From Halichondria panicea (lineage: Eukaryota > Porifera > Demospongiae > Suberitida > Halichondriidae), in the NCBI RefSeq assembly GCF_963675165.1, contig NC_087381.1, forward strand, positions 1,178,001 through 1,242,000: a DNA stretch of 64,000 nucleotides, read 5' to 3'. Below, piece after piece: positions 33,310-43,866 of this stretch (positions are counted from its first letter, which is position 1; every line of letters starts with the position of its first letter). Position numbers and translations under genes: made by a program. The notes below the pieces were generated by a model that made no database searches, was not told where the DNA came from, and saw only the letters and a list, made by a program, of their open reading frames with translations.

Positions 33310-34684
33310 CTTGAACAGAACTTGCACATGCGTTACTTATAACTGAAGTGATCCTGTACCAAGAACGATGGAACAGGGTCACTAAAGTAGAAAGCTGTAT
33401 ATACCAGGAACAATGGAACAGGGTCACTAAAGTAGAAGCTTGAATTATAGCTCCTGCTGCTGACTGGGATCCTACTCCATGCAGAACCTGGAGCCATACT
33501 TCTCTGAGACTCCAGGCTTCTTTACTGTGATCCTAATCCACAGTGCATATATCTATAGTACCACTACCTGTTCTCAAATGTTTCAGCATGCCTCCTGTCT
33601 GGTTTAGTCCTGAGTTGCTGTGCAAGTCATGCCAGTGCATGATGATGATAACAACATCACTATAATATATGCACTGCATTATATCAGTCTTCTGGTTTCT
33701 TTATAATCATGTCACCAGCCGAGGGTTTGCACTTCAGTGCTCTAGTTTGTTTGTTTGTTTGTTTGTCTGTTTGTCACTAGTATATCTACTCACCTGGATG
33801 CCATAGCGCTGCGTTTGCAGCATAGGTAGCCTTCACATAACAATATCTTGGTTTAAATAGTGGCAGATTTTGATGTTAAAGCTTCTTTGTCGAGCAAAAG
33901 CTAAGAAGCTTAAATAAGCTTGTGACTAGGTCTGCTTACCTGGATGTTCTAGCACTGCGTTTACAGCATGAGTAGCCTCCACACAACAAGTTAGTACTTT
34001 TGATAGTGGCAGCTTTCGGTGTTAAAGCTTCTTTGTCTAATAAAAGCGAGCAAAATGTAGCTTGAACAGAACTTGCACATGCATGCGTTACTTATAACTG
34101 AAGTGATCCTGTACCAAGAACGATGGAACAGGGTCACTACAGTAGAAAGCTGTATATACCAGGAACAATGGAACAGGGTCACTAAGTAGAAGCTTGAATA
34201 TAGCTCCTGCTGCTGACTGGGATCCTACTCCATATGCAGAACCTGGAGCCATACTTCTCTGAGACTCCAGGCTTCTTTACTGTGATCCTAATCCACAGTG
34301 CATATATCTATAGTACCACTACCTGTTCTCAAATGTTTCAGCATGCCTCCAGTCTGGTTTAGTTTTATTGCTCCTGAGTTGCTGTGCAAGTCATACATGA
34401 TAACAACATCACTATATGCACTGCATTATATTTCTGGTTTCTTTATAATCATGTCACCAGCCGAGGGTTTGCACTTTAGTGCTCTAGTTATAGTGTTAAG
34501 CTTTGTCATAAATCATTGCATTGTATGTAGAAATAAATCATGTACCGTGCAACTAGAAGCATAAAATCTGAAATAACTAAGTCACTAAGTCACTAATTCA
34601 AATACCGTATAATTTATACTGTTCACTTCTTTCTCTACTCAATGATTTTAATGCTACCGCCATGTCAGTCCGTACTTCCACAGT

Positions 34685-35982
34685 CTAAAATGATAGATCA
34701 TCGGAGGTGTAATTTAGCACTTGGTGAATCCTGATAGGGTATGTAGCTTTAGAAAGTGGTCCTTCAGTAACGCCCACTGCGTCCTTCATTTCGTCGTCCT
34801 CAAATGTGCTTAGATAGTAAGTTTTACCATCAAAGAATTGCTTGAAAGCCAGGGCAGTAGGTTTGCCTTTCTGACCTTCCACTTCCCAAATAGGTTTTTC
34901 TCCCTAAGCAAAGAAATGTTACATTATTAGCTTATAATTAATAGCTTATAATTATTTCACAGTGCCTCGGGGTTTATGACAGTAAACCACACCTCCTGAC
35001 TACGAGGGCGTAACCCCTCTACACTGTACATTAACTAATATACTTAGCATACTTTGCTGAATAATTAGAGGTATAATTAACCGTTAGGCAGATCATCAAT
35101 TGATGTAATACAAAGATGCATGTGTCTTGCTAGCACACATATGCTACAGAGCAGTTATGGCCCATTAACTGTACTATTATAATAGAGGGTGTCCTGCTTA
35201 TATAGGGCGACCACAATTCACAAGTTTTGTATCTATATAATTATACATGCGTTCCCTGATACTGCATTAAGTGCTTGGGTATATACACATTAATTTATTT
35301 ACTGGAATGAATGAGAGTTGATTTTTATCATTGCTCTGCCGGAGTTTTGTAACAGACAGGTATTGGGATTGCTGGACGAAGGTTGTCCAGTAGTATTTGT
35401 TGTTAGTTTCGTTGCCATCATTATTGATCATCATAAAAACTGCAGTGCAATATCGCATGCATCCACGGTTGAGTTACATCATTATAATAATATTATAGAG
35501 CTACCCATGCAGAACATGTATAAATGTACTAATGTACCTGAATAATCTGAATTTTCAGGGAATCTGTAACTCAACGTGCGCTTGGAAGTGTTGAGATATG
35601 CCGCCTGATTCTTCACATTTGAAAACTTCGCAATATACAACGTGTTGTCAGGCATAGTAGCTAGCTGCATAGCAACATAATTGTGTGAGACTATTTATTA
35701 TAATAGGATCACTATAAATTATATACGTACGTATACATTCGAATTAAGGCAACCCTCTAATTATGTGATACACTTAGATATTTTGCTCATTTAAGGTATT
35801 ATCAACTTTCAGACTGCCTACACTGCATGCTACATGTCCTACTAATAATTTGATATACCTGTCTCTCTGTTAAAGCTTTTGATTCCAAGAGTGTTATATA
35901 ACCTGTCGACTGAGAAGCAACAAATATTTATCACATGATCAGCAATACATGCAAGCATTGTAACTACTTACTCCGCCGACAT
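34685..35982 (-). CDS. G12: divergent beta-rich family member, 177 aa, apparently intact
   Basis: Five exons with agreeing phases: 35,972-35,982 (ATG, 11 nt), 35,859-35,902 (44 nt, LYNTLGIKSFNRET), 35,538-35,660 (123 nt, MPDNTLYIAKFSNVKNQAAY), 35,303-35,439 (137 nt, FMMINNDGNETNNKYYWTTF ... NQLSFIP), 34,685-34,903 (219 nt, GEKPIWEVEGQKGKPTALAF ... GKTYYLSTFEDDE ... NYTSDDLSF, stop). The 137-nt exon with phase 1 start and phase 0 end is shared with type B genes. The last exon fuses the small exon (IWEVEGQ) and terminal exon (FKQFFDGK) that are separate in type A. The first two exons are inferred from splice signals alone. No signal peptide. The large duplicon copy B begins 3 bases upstream of the ATG. 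Confidence 0.68.
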
Positions 35983-36217
35983 AACTCCTTGCTCGTAACC
36001 ATGGCTAATAAAACATACAGCATATGTACACTAACTTCAAGCCGTGATGTATGAGTGGCCATTACTTGTCTCTATATTATAGCTACGTATTAATAAGTGC
36101 GTATAATTTATATCTCTCAGGTTGTTTTTCTACTGTTCAGTATGGCCCAACAATACTCTTTGTTACTATTAAACTTGATATCAAGAAATTGCTAGCTCAA
36201 AGAGTCCAATTTGCTTA

Positions 36218-36500
36218 CCTCAAATGGTTGAAGCCTGGGCTCAATGCCCTTTATTGTATGATGACCAGGCTGTTTTGGGGTAGCTATGGTTGTGCTGCTT
36301 TTTCTTCTCTTAAAAGGCACAGTCTCAGATTTTTGCCAACTTTTAGAGTTCAGTGGTAGCTTGCTCAGTAGTAGCCTGCTCAATGGTAGCCTGCTCAGTG
36401 GTAGTCTGCTCAGTGGTAGCAGCATAGCCATTATTAAGCATGGGTTCAAGGTAATTATGTGCCTAAGGATCGATGTGGGGCAGTTCATATGGCAGTTCAT
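36218..36500 (-). pseudogene. Isolated type B first exon (copy B)
   Basis: Matches G5 exon 1: the LPLSR repeat frame, KSETVPFKRRKSSTTIATPK, ending LQPFE before donor GTAAGC. The exons that follow in G5 are replaced here by G12, so this exon is orphaned or could be spliced to G12. Confidence 0.55.
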
Positions 36501-36692
36501 GTGGCAGATGTGGGGCAGTGTGTAAGGATGTGAGGTAGTGCATGTGCATGCATGTGTATACTGATATTAATTGATAAGCACATAATTATGGAAGTGCGTA
36601 TTGTGTGACATTGTGTGTGGTCACTATACACGTGGTGAGCATGTTGTGCAGAACCTGTTTCTGGGCATTCATAATTATAGCAGTAATAGGAT

Positions 36693-37104
36693 TGTACAGC
36701 ATTCGTTGCTCACTGGTGTCGATATAGACCAACTGTTTTGCCGGGAATTTCTCAGATTTCACCCATAGCATGAAGTATGGTGTGTCACTCTCTGGTCTCT
36801 TAATCACCTATACATACATGTATGCTCGTGCATTAACTCCTTGCATGCTCGTAACCATAGAATATATACATGTACAAGTTAGGATGCATGTTGGAGTGGC
36901 CATTATATCAGTTGTGCTTTATATATCTAGTGCGTATATATCTCAGGTTATTTTTTCTATTATATGGGGCTACACAATTCTAAACTCAGTATCAGAAAAT
37001 TACTAGCTCAAATAGTCCATTTTGCTTACCTGGTAATGTTGAAGCCTGTTGTCATTGGTCAGTATTGTATGACAACCAGGGAGATGCTGTTTTTGGGTAG
37101 CCAT
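36693..37104 (-). pseudogene. Truncated type B gene, exons 1-2 (copy B)
   Basis: Exon 1 about 37,030-37,104 (MATQKQHLPGCHTILTNDNR, LQHYQ, donor GTAAGC; lacks the 4-bp insertion of copy A) and exon 2 36,693-36,807 (VIKRPESDTPYFMLWVKSEK ... RMLYNPIT), cut off at the same point as copy A. Exons 3-4 are absent. Confidence 0.6.
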
Positions 37105-37449
37105 TGTTTTGTAGCTCTTTACTATCTCAAAAGGCACAGTCTCAGGTTTTAATTATAGCTCAGTATAGCTCTATATGCATGGGTTCGAAGTTATCCGGCT
37201 GCACAAGAATGTGGGCCAGTGTGCATGCATGTGTAGAATTATAGAAATGTGTATCGTACCTCCCCCTTATAGTGGTTTACTATACAAGGCCTATATACGG
37301 CCCTCGACCACTAATTTACTACTGAGCCAATATCTGGCATATTGCACTGTGCTCATGCAATAAATAATACATAATACACTCAACTGATATTGTATTCTTT
37401 GTACAAAGCAACAAAATGTATAGTACTTTCAGTTTCAATTAAATTTAAG

Positions 37450-37660
37450 TTAAATGACTTTCCTTCCTGGTCTTGATTCTTTGTCTGCACAGCTCGAATT
37501 ACGTATCGTCTCTGACCTATTTGTGTGTCGTCAACTTGCGGTAGTAGGTACACTCTTTGTTTAGAGTCGTCATCAATTTCAGTGTAGAGTGCAAAGGTTT
37601 TGGAGTCGTTGGGAGGATGAATGAAAGTGAATTTGGTATTAGCACCCTGTATATGTATAG
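37450..37660 (-). pseudogene. Orphan type B last exon, 3' deleted (copy B)
   Basis: Reads GANTKFTFIHPPNDSKTFAL ... RRYVIRAVQTKNQDQEGK and then departs before KYLFSTS, because sequence present at 13,113-13,170 is deleted here. Counterpart of the orphan exon at 13,113. Confidence 0.65.
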
Positions 37661-37908
37661 TTGAGAAATACGAATTGACTGCATGCATAGGGTTACAGTA
37701 TAGCTAGTGTATGTATGTATATCACATGCACTGTCTATAGCTATAATTATATACATGTCTTGAATGTATATATCTACTAACAGCCATACCATGTGTTGCA
37801 ATTAGATGACCTTTATAATAATAATACCCTAGCTTACTCAATAGATGACCTAGCTTTATCATTCTCACCATTTGGAAGTTACCTACCATAATAATTATGA
37901 ATATTGTA

Positions 37909-38388
37909 GTTTATGTGGCTTATAGGCTCATTCATTAACCGTTATAACAATGCAAATGTGTGTCTGTGTATCGAGCGCTATATTGTTCATTCAAATTGTT
38001 GACACAATAAGTATTAATAAGTATTGTAGTTTATGTGGCTTATAGGCTCATTCATTAACCGTTATAACAATGCAAATGTGTGTCTGTGTATCGAGCGCTA
38101 CATTGTTCATTCAAATTGTTGACACAATAAGTATTAATAAGTATTGTAGTTTATGTGGCTTATAGGCTCATTCATTAACCGTTATAACAATGCAAATGTG
38201 TGTCTGTGTATCGAGCGCTATATTGTTCATTCAAATTGTTGACACAATAAGTATTAATAAGTATTGTAGTTTATGTGGCTTATAGGCTCATTCATTAACC
38301 GTTATAACAATGCAAATGTGTGTCTGTGTATCGAGCGCTATATTGTTCATTCAAATTGTTGACACAATAAGTATTAATAAGTATTGTA
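37909..38388. repeat. Tandem array, 120-bp unit, 4 copies
   Basis: Four consecutive units, near identical (one T/C change in the second at CGAGCGCTA(C/T)ATTG), each starting GTTTATGTGGCTTATAGGCT. The corresponding place in copy A (about 13,615-13,735) has a single unit, so the array expanded after the duplication. Confidence 0.95.
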
Positions 38389-38445
38389 TACATTGCCTGT
38401 GAATAAGGAAATGCATGGGCTTGTGTTACATAATTATATACCGTA

Positions 38446-39104
38446 TATAGCGGGTAATTTTCGGGGGACAAAATATTCGTGGTTCAATAATATTGAGACT
38501 AGGCCTTGCCCAATTATGCTCAAAACTTTGCCTATTAGTCTAGTCTCCAAGTCTCATGCATTGTACCTATTAGTCTTTAATTCTTATACCTATTAGTCTT
38601 TAATTCTTACCCATTAGTCTCAAAATCATCAACGAGAATTATACTGCAACATCACAGACGCTTGTATATAATATAATCCTAAAGAAATATTATTGGTGAA
38701 AGAAATCTTAGAAAAAAGTCACCTGATCTAGTAGTACTACTAGCACCTTCCATACGTATATACTCAGTCTAGCCACGACGTGGACCATGTGCTCAGAAGT
38801 ACATGTAAAGGTTAACTATTAGCATTATTCATGCTTGAGCTTCTATAAGTACTTTCTACCAACATTTGCCTAATAGGCTAATACTTTTTGCCTATTAGGC
38901 TGGCATAATGCTCAATGCTCCACTGCACCTATTATAGTCTCAAAATTATGCTAGCATAATTGGGCAAGGCCTAATTGAGACATTTCGTGGGTTGCTGCTT
39001 GCATTGGAGGTAAAGGTCGCTTCATTTGTGGGTAAAATATCCGTGGTCAGACCTTCAACTACGAAAACCACGAATATTTTTCCGCACGCAAATTACCCAC
39101 TATA
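38446..39104. mobile_element. MITE, TATAGCGGGTAATTTTCG family, copy 3, split by nested insertion
   Basis: Outer parts match 13,790-13,975 and 25,407-25,596. The body is interrupted at TATTGAGAC by the element at 38,500-38,973. A short piece of the MITE just right of the insertion (GGTAATATTTTCGTGG) is missing. Confidence 0.85.
38500..38973. mobile_element. 474-bp element, TAGGCCTTGCCCAATTATGC ends, 8-bp TSD
   Basis: 21-bp perfect inverted ends (38,500-38,520; 38,953-38,973) and 8-bp duplication ATTGAGAC (38,492-38,499; 38,974-38,981). The empty site is preserved in the MITE copies at about 25,460 and 13,830. An 8-bp duplication suggests hAT (or P). The interior has repeats of CCTATTAGTCT and no transposase. 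Confidence 0.92.
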
Positions 39105-39544
39105 ATACAATAATAGATTGATGTACGGTTCTCCCCCCTCGTTTGTTGCCATGCTTTTTGGTGCTTTCCCCAGCCCATCCTAGCATTGCAAATGTTTCGT
39201 GATTTTATGGGCTAGTGGTTTAGTTTATTCATTCCATTCAACCGTTAAACCTACGTGGGTGTGTGTGTATGTGTGTGTCCGGAGCCATAAATATTCACTA
39301 CAGTATGCAGTTCAGGTTAGGTTCACATTCACATTATTATCACATTTAGATGTCTAAGAACAAAGGCCCATTTCAGAATATAGAAACTCACTTAGATCTA
39401 TAGCTACTGATTTTTACAGATAATGGAACATTTGGAGCTATAAATGTTATCATGTAAGTACAAGTCTTAACTGATATTGTATTCTTTGTACAAAAACAGC
39501 AATATGAACTCTATATAGTACTTTCAGTCAAAGAATGGTGCGTC

Positions 39545-40616
39545 TCATCCGAGTCCTGGAAACTTACAAACGCTAGTACTGAATAAGTACTTTCCTTTCG
39601 GGTCTTGATCCTTTGTCTGCACAGCTCGAATTACGTATTGTCTCTGGCCTGTTTGTGTGTCGTCAACTTGCGGTAGTAGGTACGCTCTTTGTTTAGGGTC
39701 GTCGTCAATTTCAGTGTAGATTGCAAAGGTTTTGGTGTCAATGAGGCGATGAATGAAAGTGAATTTGGTACTAGCACCCTGTACATGTAGTTGAGAAATA
39801 CGGATTGACTGCATGCATGGGGTTACAGTACAGTGCATATATATATATCACATGCACTGTCTAGCTATATATATTATGTCTTAATTATTGAAGGTAATTG
39901 CATACATGTATAATTATATCTGCTAACAGCCATATACCATGTGTTGCAATTATCTACCTTAGCTTACTCAATAGATGACCTTTATCATTCTCACCATTTG
40001 GAAATTTGCATCGTAGATAGTGGACACAGGTGTGCTTTTAATACTCCCTGTAGGCATGAGGTCGTTGTTGGGCAGTACGACACTAGAGAGGGTGTAGACA
40101 CCCGACTGCTCCCTTTTCATTACCATAACAACTGCAAATATTAAATTATTAGATAGCTCAATAACTGCCGTGCATGGGTTATACGTACTGGACAAGTTGG
40201 TCTTGTAGCTGCCAGAATAGGTAATAGGATTGTACAGCATTCGTTGCTCACTGGTGTCGATATAGACCAACTGATCAGCCTGGAATGCCTTCGAATTCAC
40301 CCATAGTTTGAAGTATGGTGTGTCACTATCCCCTCTCTTAATCACCTATATTCATGTTAACTCCTTGCTCGTAACCATGCTAATTAAACATACACATGTA
40401 CACGAGGATATCGTAGTGGCCATTATTTTTAATTTGTTGCTCTATACCTGTACGTAAAGTGCAATCCAAGTATATATCAAGTGCATTGTTTATTCTGACA
40501 GTTCTAAACTCGGTATCAGCTCAAAGATTTTATTTACTTACCTGTGAATTTTGAAGTCTGATGTCAGTGCCCATTATTGTGTGATGACCAGGGGGAAGCT
40601 GTATTTGGGTAGCCAT
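39545..40616 (-). CDS. G7 copy B: intact type B beta-rich family gene, 200 aa
   Basis: Exons 40,542-40,616, 40,189-40,345, 39,995-40,131, 39,545-39,778: same four lengths as copy A (75, 157, 137, 234 nt), all phases conserved, 200 residues. Differences seen from copy A: KSTP instead of RRTP in exon 3 and IDDDP instead of IDNDP in exon 4. Both copies keep open frames after duplication, although neighbouring members have decayed. No signal peptide; function unknown. Confidence 0.75.
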
Positions 40617-41121
40617 TGTTTTGTAGCTCTTTACTTCTCTCAAAAAGGCACAGTCTCAGGTTTTAATTATAACTCAGTGTAGCTCTATGCATGGGCTGCA
40701 CAAGGATGTGGGCCATGCAGTGTGCATGCATGTGTAGTAACCACATGCATTGAAGCACACAATTATAGAAGTGCATGTGTATTGTATAAATCCCCCTTAG
40801 TGGTTATACTATACAAGGTAATGGTGAGTATGTCATGCAGTGTCTCTGATACACTTGTCTGGAGAAGTGGATTGTCCCCATTTCAAGCCTTACATGCATG
40901 CTCAAGGCTAACCTCTGTGTTGATTGTAGCTATAGTTGATCAGCAAACACAGAACTTACTATATATATTGTTTGTCATCATTATCTGTTTTATCGTTACT
41001 ATAATAGTAAAGTATACAAGCATTTTGTTTCTGCATGGGCATGCATAGCAGCATGCTGTCACTTTCTTTTTCTCAAAAGTACACTCTCAGCTGTACATGT
41101 ATATAACAGTTGTTGTAAGCA

Positions 41122-41353
41122 CAGTAGAACCTCGTTTAGTCGACTTGGTAATTTTAGGGTCGAATAATCAGAAGATGGATGTGTCTCTTTTAATTATGAG
41201 TGTGTGCATTAAAGCTGCTACCATAGAGATAGGCATGCGCAGACGCCCACATGCACCAATTAAGTGGGTGTATCAAGGCGGCGTGGTTTATCCATTCGAT
41301 TATCCGGCCTGCTATACGCGATCCATGGTGTCCAGATAATCAAGGTTCTACTG
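41122..41353. mobile_element. pogo/Tigger-like MITE (copy B)
   Basis: Sister of 16,001-16,241, same CAGTAGAACC ends, with a 9-bp internal deletion and a few point changes. Confidence 0.75.
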
Positions 41354-41816
41354 TATATATATGGTTCCTGCATGTGCATGCATGCATGGGCAGGGAAGAC
41401 AATGAGCATTATTGATATAGCAGTGTGTATTGCATGGTAGTATGTGCATTGTCACCCATGCACAATGCATGATGAACACATTGTGGTGAGTGTATTGTGC
41501 ATACAGATCGAGATTTTGTGTACATTATTCAATTATTTTGTCGTTGCTATTATTATTAGTACACATAATATTAAGCATTTTATTTCTGGGTACAAGTCAC
41601 CCTTCATTAGCATGCATTAATTGGAATAGGAATTGTCTCCATATAAAATTAATTTATAGACAAAATAATTGATGCATGTCTGTCTCCTGCATGCTTCTAA
41701 TATTTTGTTTCAGGTGAGGGGTGAGGCATGTGTGTTTGTTGTGTGTTTGTGTTGCCGCTCATCCAATTAGCACACCATTCTATCCGACTCTAATCAAATA
41801 TTCCTGGCGTTCACAG

Positions 41817-43233
41817 ATACACTGAAAAAGTTCTATTATCCGAATGCGTTTCTTCGTCTGGCCGCCGACTACCAACCTTATCAAGCTCTCTATCAGCAAA
41901 TCCTCGTTACTCTTGAGCCAATGGTCCATTTGCCCTTTGACCTCAGTATCGACTTTGAGAGCAGACAGGCGCTGGAGAGAGCTAAGGGTGTTGAGGTGGG
42001 GGTGGGGGTGGGGGTGGGCGATGGCGTCAGTGAGACCAGCTCTGTCAGTGACCATTCCAACTCCTTGGTAAGTGGTCTAATTATATAGAGCTGCATTATT
42101 ACTACTAACAGTGTTTTGCGAATGAACCAAATCAGCAAAAAATATTACATTTTGCGATTATATAAACAAGAGTTGTGATGTCATACAGGGACTAGTTTTG
42201 ATTCGTTTCCTTTCAGACTCCGGTACGTCCTATTGTGGTCGTCAAGACGCATGCCGCTACTGGTCAAAGAACGACAGCTGGAAATGTGAAGAGTGTAGTC
42301 TGGGACACCAGCCCCCTCCACGGCTCCGCTAGAGATCAGGCAACAATAGAGGAAACAGATGACGGACATCTCACGACTGTTACGGTCAGTTCACGAATTT
42401 TTGGCAACCAATGTGTTCATTTTGAATCGGTTAAGTATGAGTAGTCGTGGCCGAGTGGTTAAGGCGATAGACTAGAAATCTATTGGGCTCTGCCCGCGCA
42501 GGTTCAAATCCTGCCGACTACGATTTTTTTCCCCTACTCCCCGATTTTATACATAATTATTTTTTTCGTCTTTTGTTTTCTTGTAGGCGCTAAAACAACT
42601 CCAAGAGAAGCACAATCAACGGAGTCCCACTAGAACACCGTTCACTGAGCTACACCCACCAACACAAGCCCCGCCCAGCTCTCGCCAGCATACTACCATC
42701 ATCAAGAAGAATCAGCAGGGGCCTTGGTGGAAGAAGATATCTGACGGGTATAAATAACTAATCAACTATTATAGTCGTAATTATTTCACCATACAAGAAA
42801 TAAGACATGTATAAAGTGCATGCTAAAGATCACTATTGCCGTAGTTCTAATTATATATTAATGACCATTTTCCTTCCTTTTGTCCATGCAGTTTCCTTGA
42901 GTTAAATAAGGGTGGAGCCATTACAGGCCCTCCAAAGCAACTGAAGCAACAGTCACCCAAACCACCACCACCACCCGAGTCAAATGAGAGGTAAGGCAAC
43001 ATACATATGCATTGATCCATGCATAATGTACAAACTGCATGAATAATTATTAGAACTTGATCGATCTAGCCATTATGATATTTGATCTAGCAAACCATAT
43101 GTGTTAGTTACGTACATCTCCAAAAGAGCTATACTACTAGAAATTGCATGGTTGAAGGCATACAATCACAGGCCTCATTTTGAGCAAAAAACACAATGCT
43201 TAGTAGCCTGACAATTTACGCACACATGCACAT

Positions 43234-43292
<59 letters not shown>

Positions 43293-43495
43293 CACGCACA
43301 CGCACACACACACACACACACATTCACAGGAAAGTGAAGGCACTCTACAATAACATTGGAGATGATGCGGATGAGCTTACATTTAACAAGGACGATATTC
43401 TGGTTGTCAAGGAACAAATTAACGAAGAGTGGCTCATATGTACGACTGGCAACAGAAGTGGTATTGTACCATTCAGCTATGTGCAAGCCGTCTGA
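41817..43495 (+). CDS. RUSC-like gene, 3' half: end of RUN domain plus SH3 (copy B)
   Basis: Exons 41,817-42,067, 42,217-42,384, 42,587-42,747, 42,892-42,990, 43,330-43,495; same phases as copy A. Exon 1 is 12 nt longer because the GTGGGG unit is repeated (VGVGVGVGD against VGVGD). One residue differs in exon 3 (SRQHTT against SRQRTT). The SH3 exon (VKALYNN ... GIVPFSYVQAV) is unchanged at protein level. As in copy A, no start or N-terminal RUN exons are visible upstream, so both probably descend from one 5'-truncated copy; a full gene would be elsewhere. AATAAA lies at 43,558. The CEP152-like gene starts about 370 bp downstream on the same strand. Confidence 0.68.
42441..42522 (+). tRNA. tRNA-Ser(AGA), copy B
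   Basis: Identical in sequence to 17,303-17,384: anticodon AGA, long variable arm, acceptor GTAGTCG/CGACTAC, T-rich terminator right after. It sits in the same intron of the RUSC-like gene. Confidence 0.95.
43225..43322. repeat. CA microsatellite beside SH3 exon (copy B)
   Basis: CA run interrupted by TGCACGCACACG, directly before the SH3 exon acceptor. Longer and less pure than copy A. Confidence 0.95.
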
Positions 43496-43866
43496 TATAC
43501 CTAACTGTTAAAATATGCATGCACTGTAGTGAACAATGTTATGCGCTACTTTTTTGTAATAAATTTTTGTGTAAATAATAATAAATTATAATAATTATAC
43601 ATTTTTTTGATTCGTATTGTATTGTTCTGTACATTTATTTTCCAAAAATAATTTTTGCTGAAGTGATTAGTTTCTGTTTATGGTCGCAACATAGTCGCGG
43701 TGTAATTTTCGAGACATGTGCGTTTTAAATTTGCAAGAGGTCAAAGGTCATTGAATTGGGTCACCAAGGCAAATCTTTAAAAAATAAAGAACAGTTTTCT
43801 TCTCTGACTATACATACTAGTGTGTATGAATGTGGAAACTGTAGAATATAATTACCAAGACTAAAT

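Larger units (their letters stand above)
31978..34490. repeat. Degenerate tandem array, unit about 0.75 kb, 2.5-3 copies
   Basis: Units begin near 31,978, 32,520 and 33,780. Each holds one or two blocks with ACTCACCTGGATG or GCTTACCTGGATG followed by GCACTGCGTTTACAGCAT, then a block with GGATCCTACTCCA and GACTCCAGGCTTCTTT, and ends with CACCAGCCGAGGGTT. The middle unit is lengthened by the element at 32,796-33,309. On the minus strand the first block reads as a conserved C-x4-CC peptide with a splice-donor-like end (see findings). No full gene could be assembled. Confidence 0.75.
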
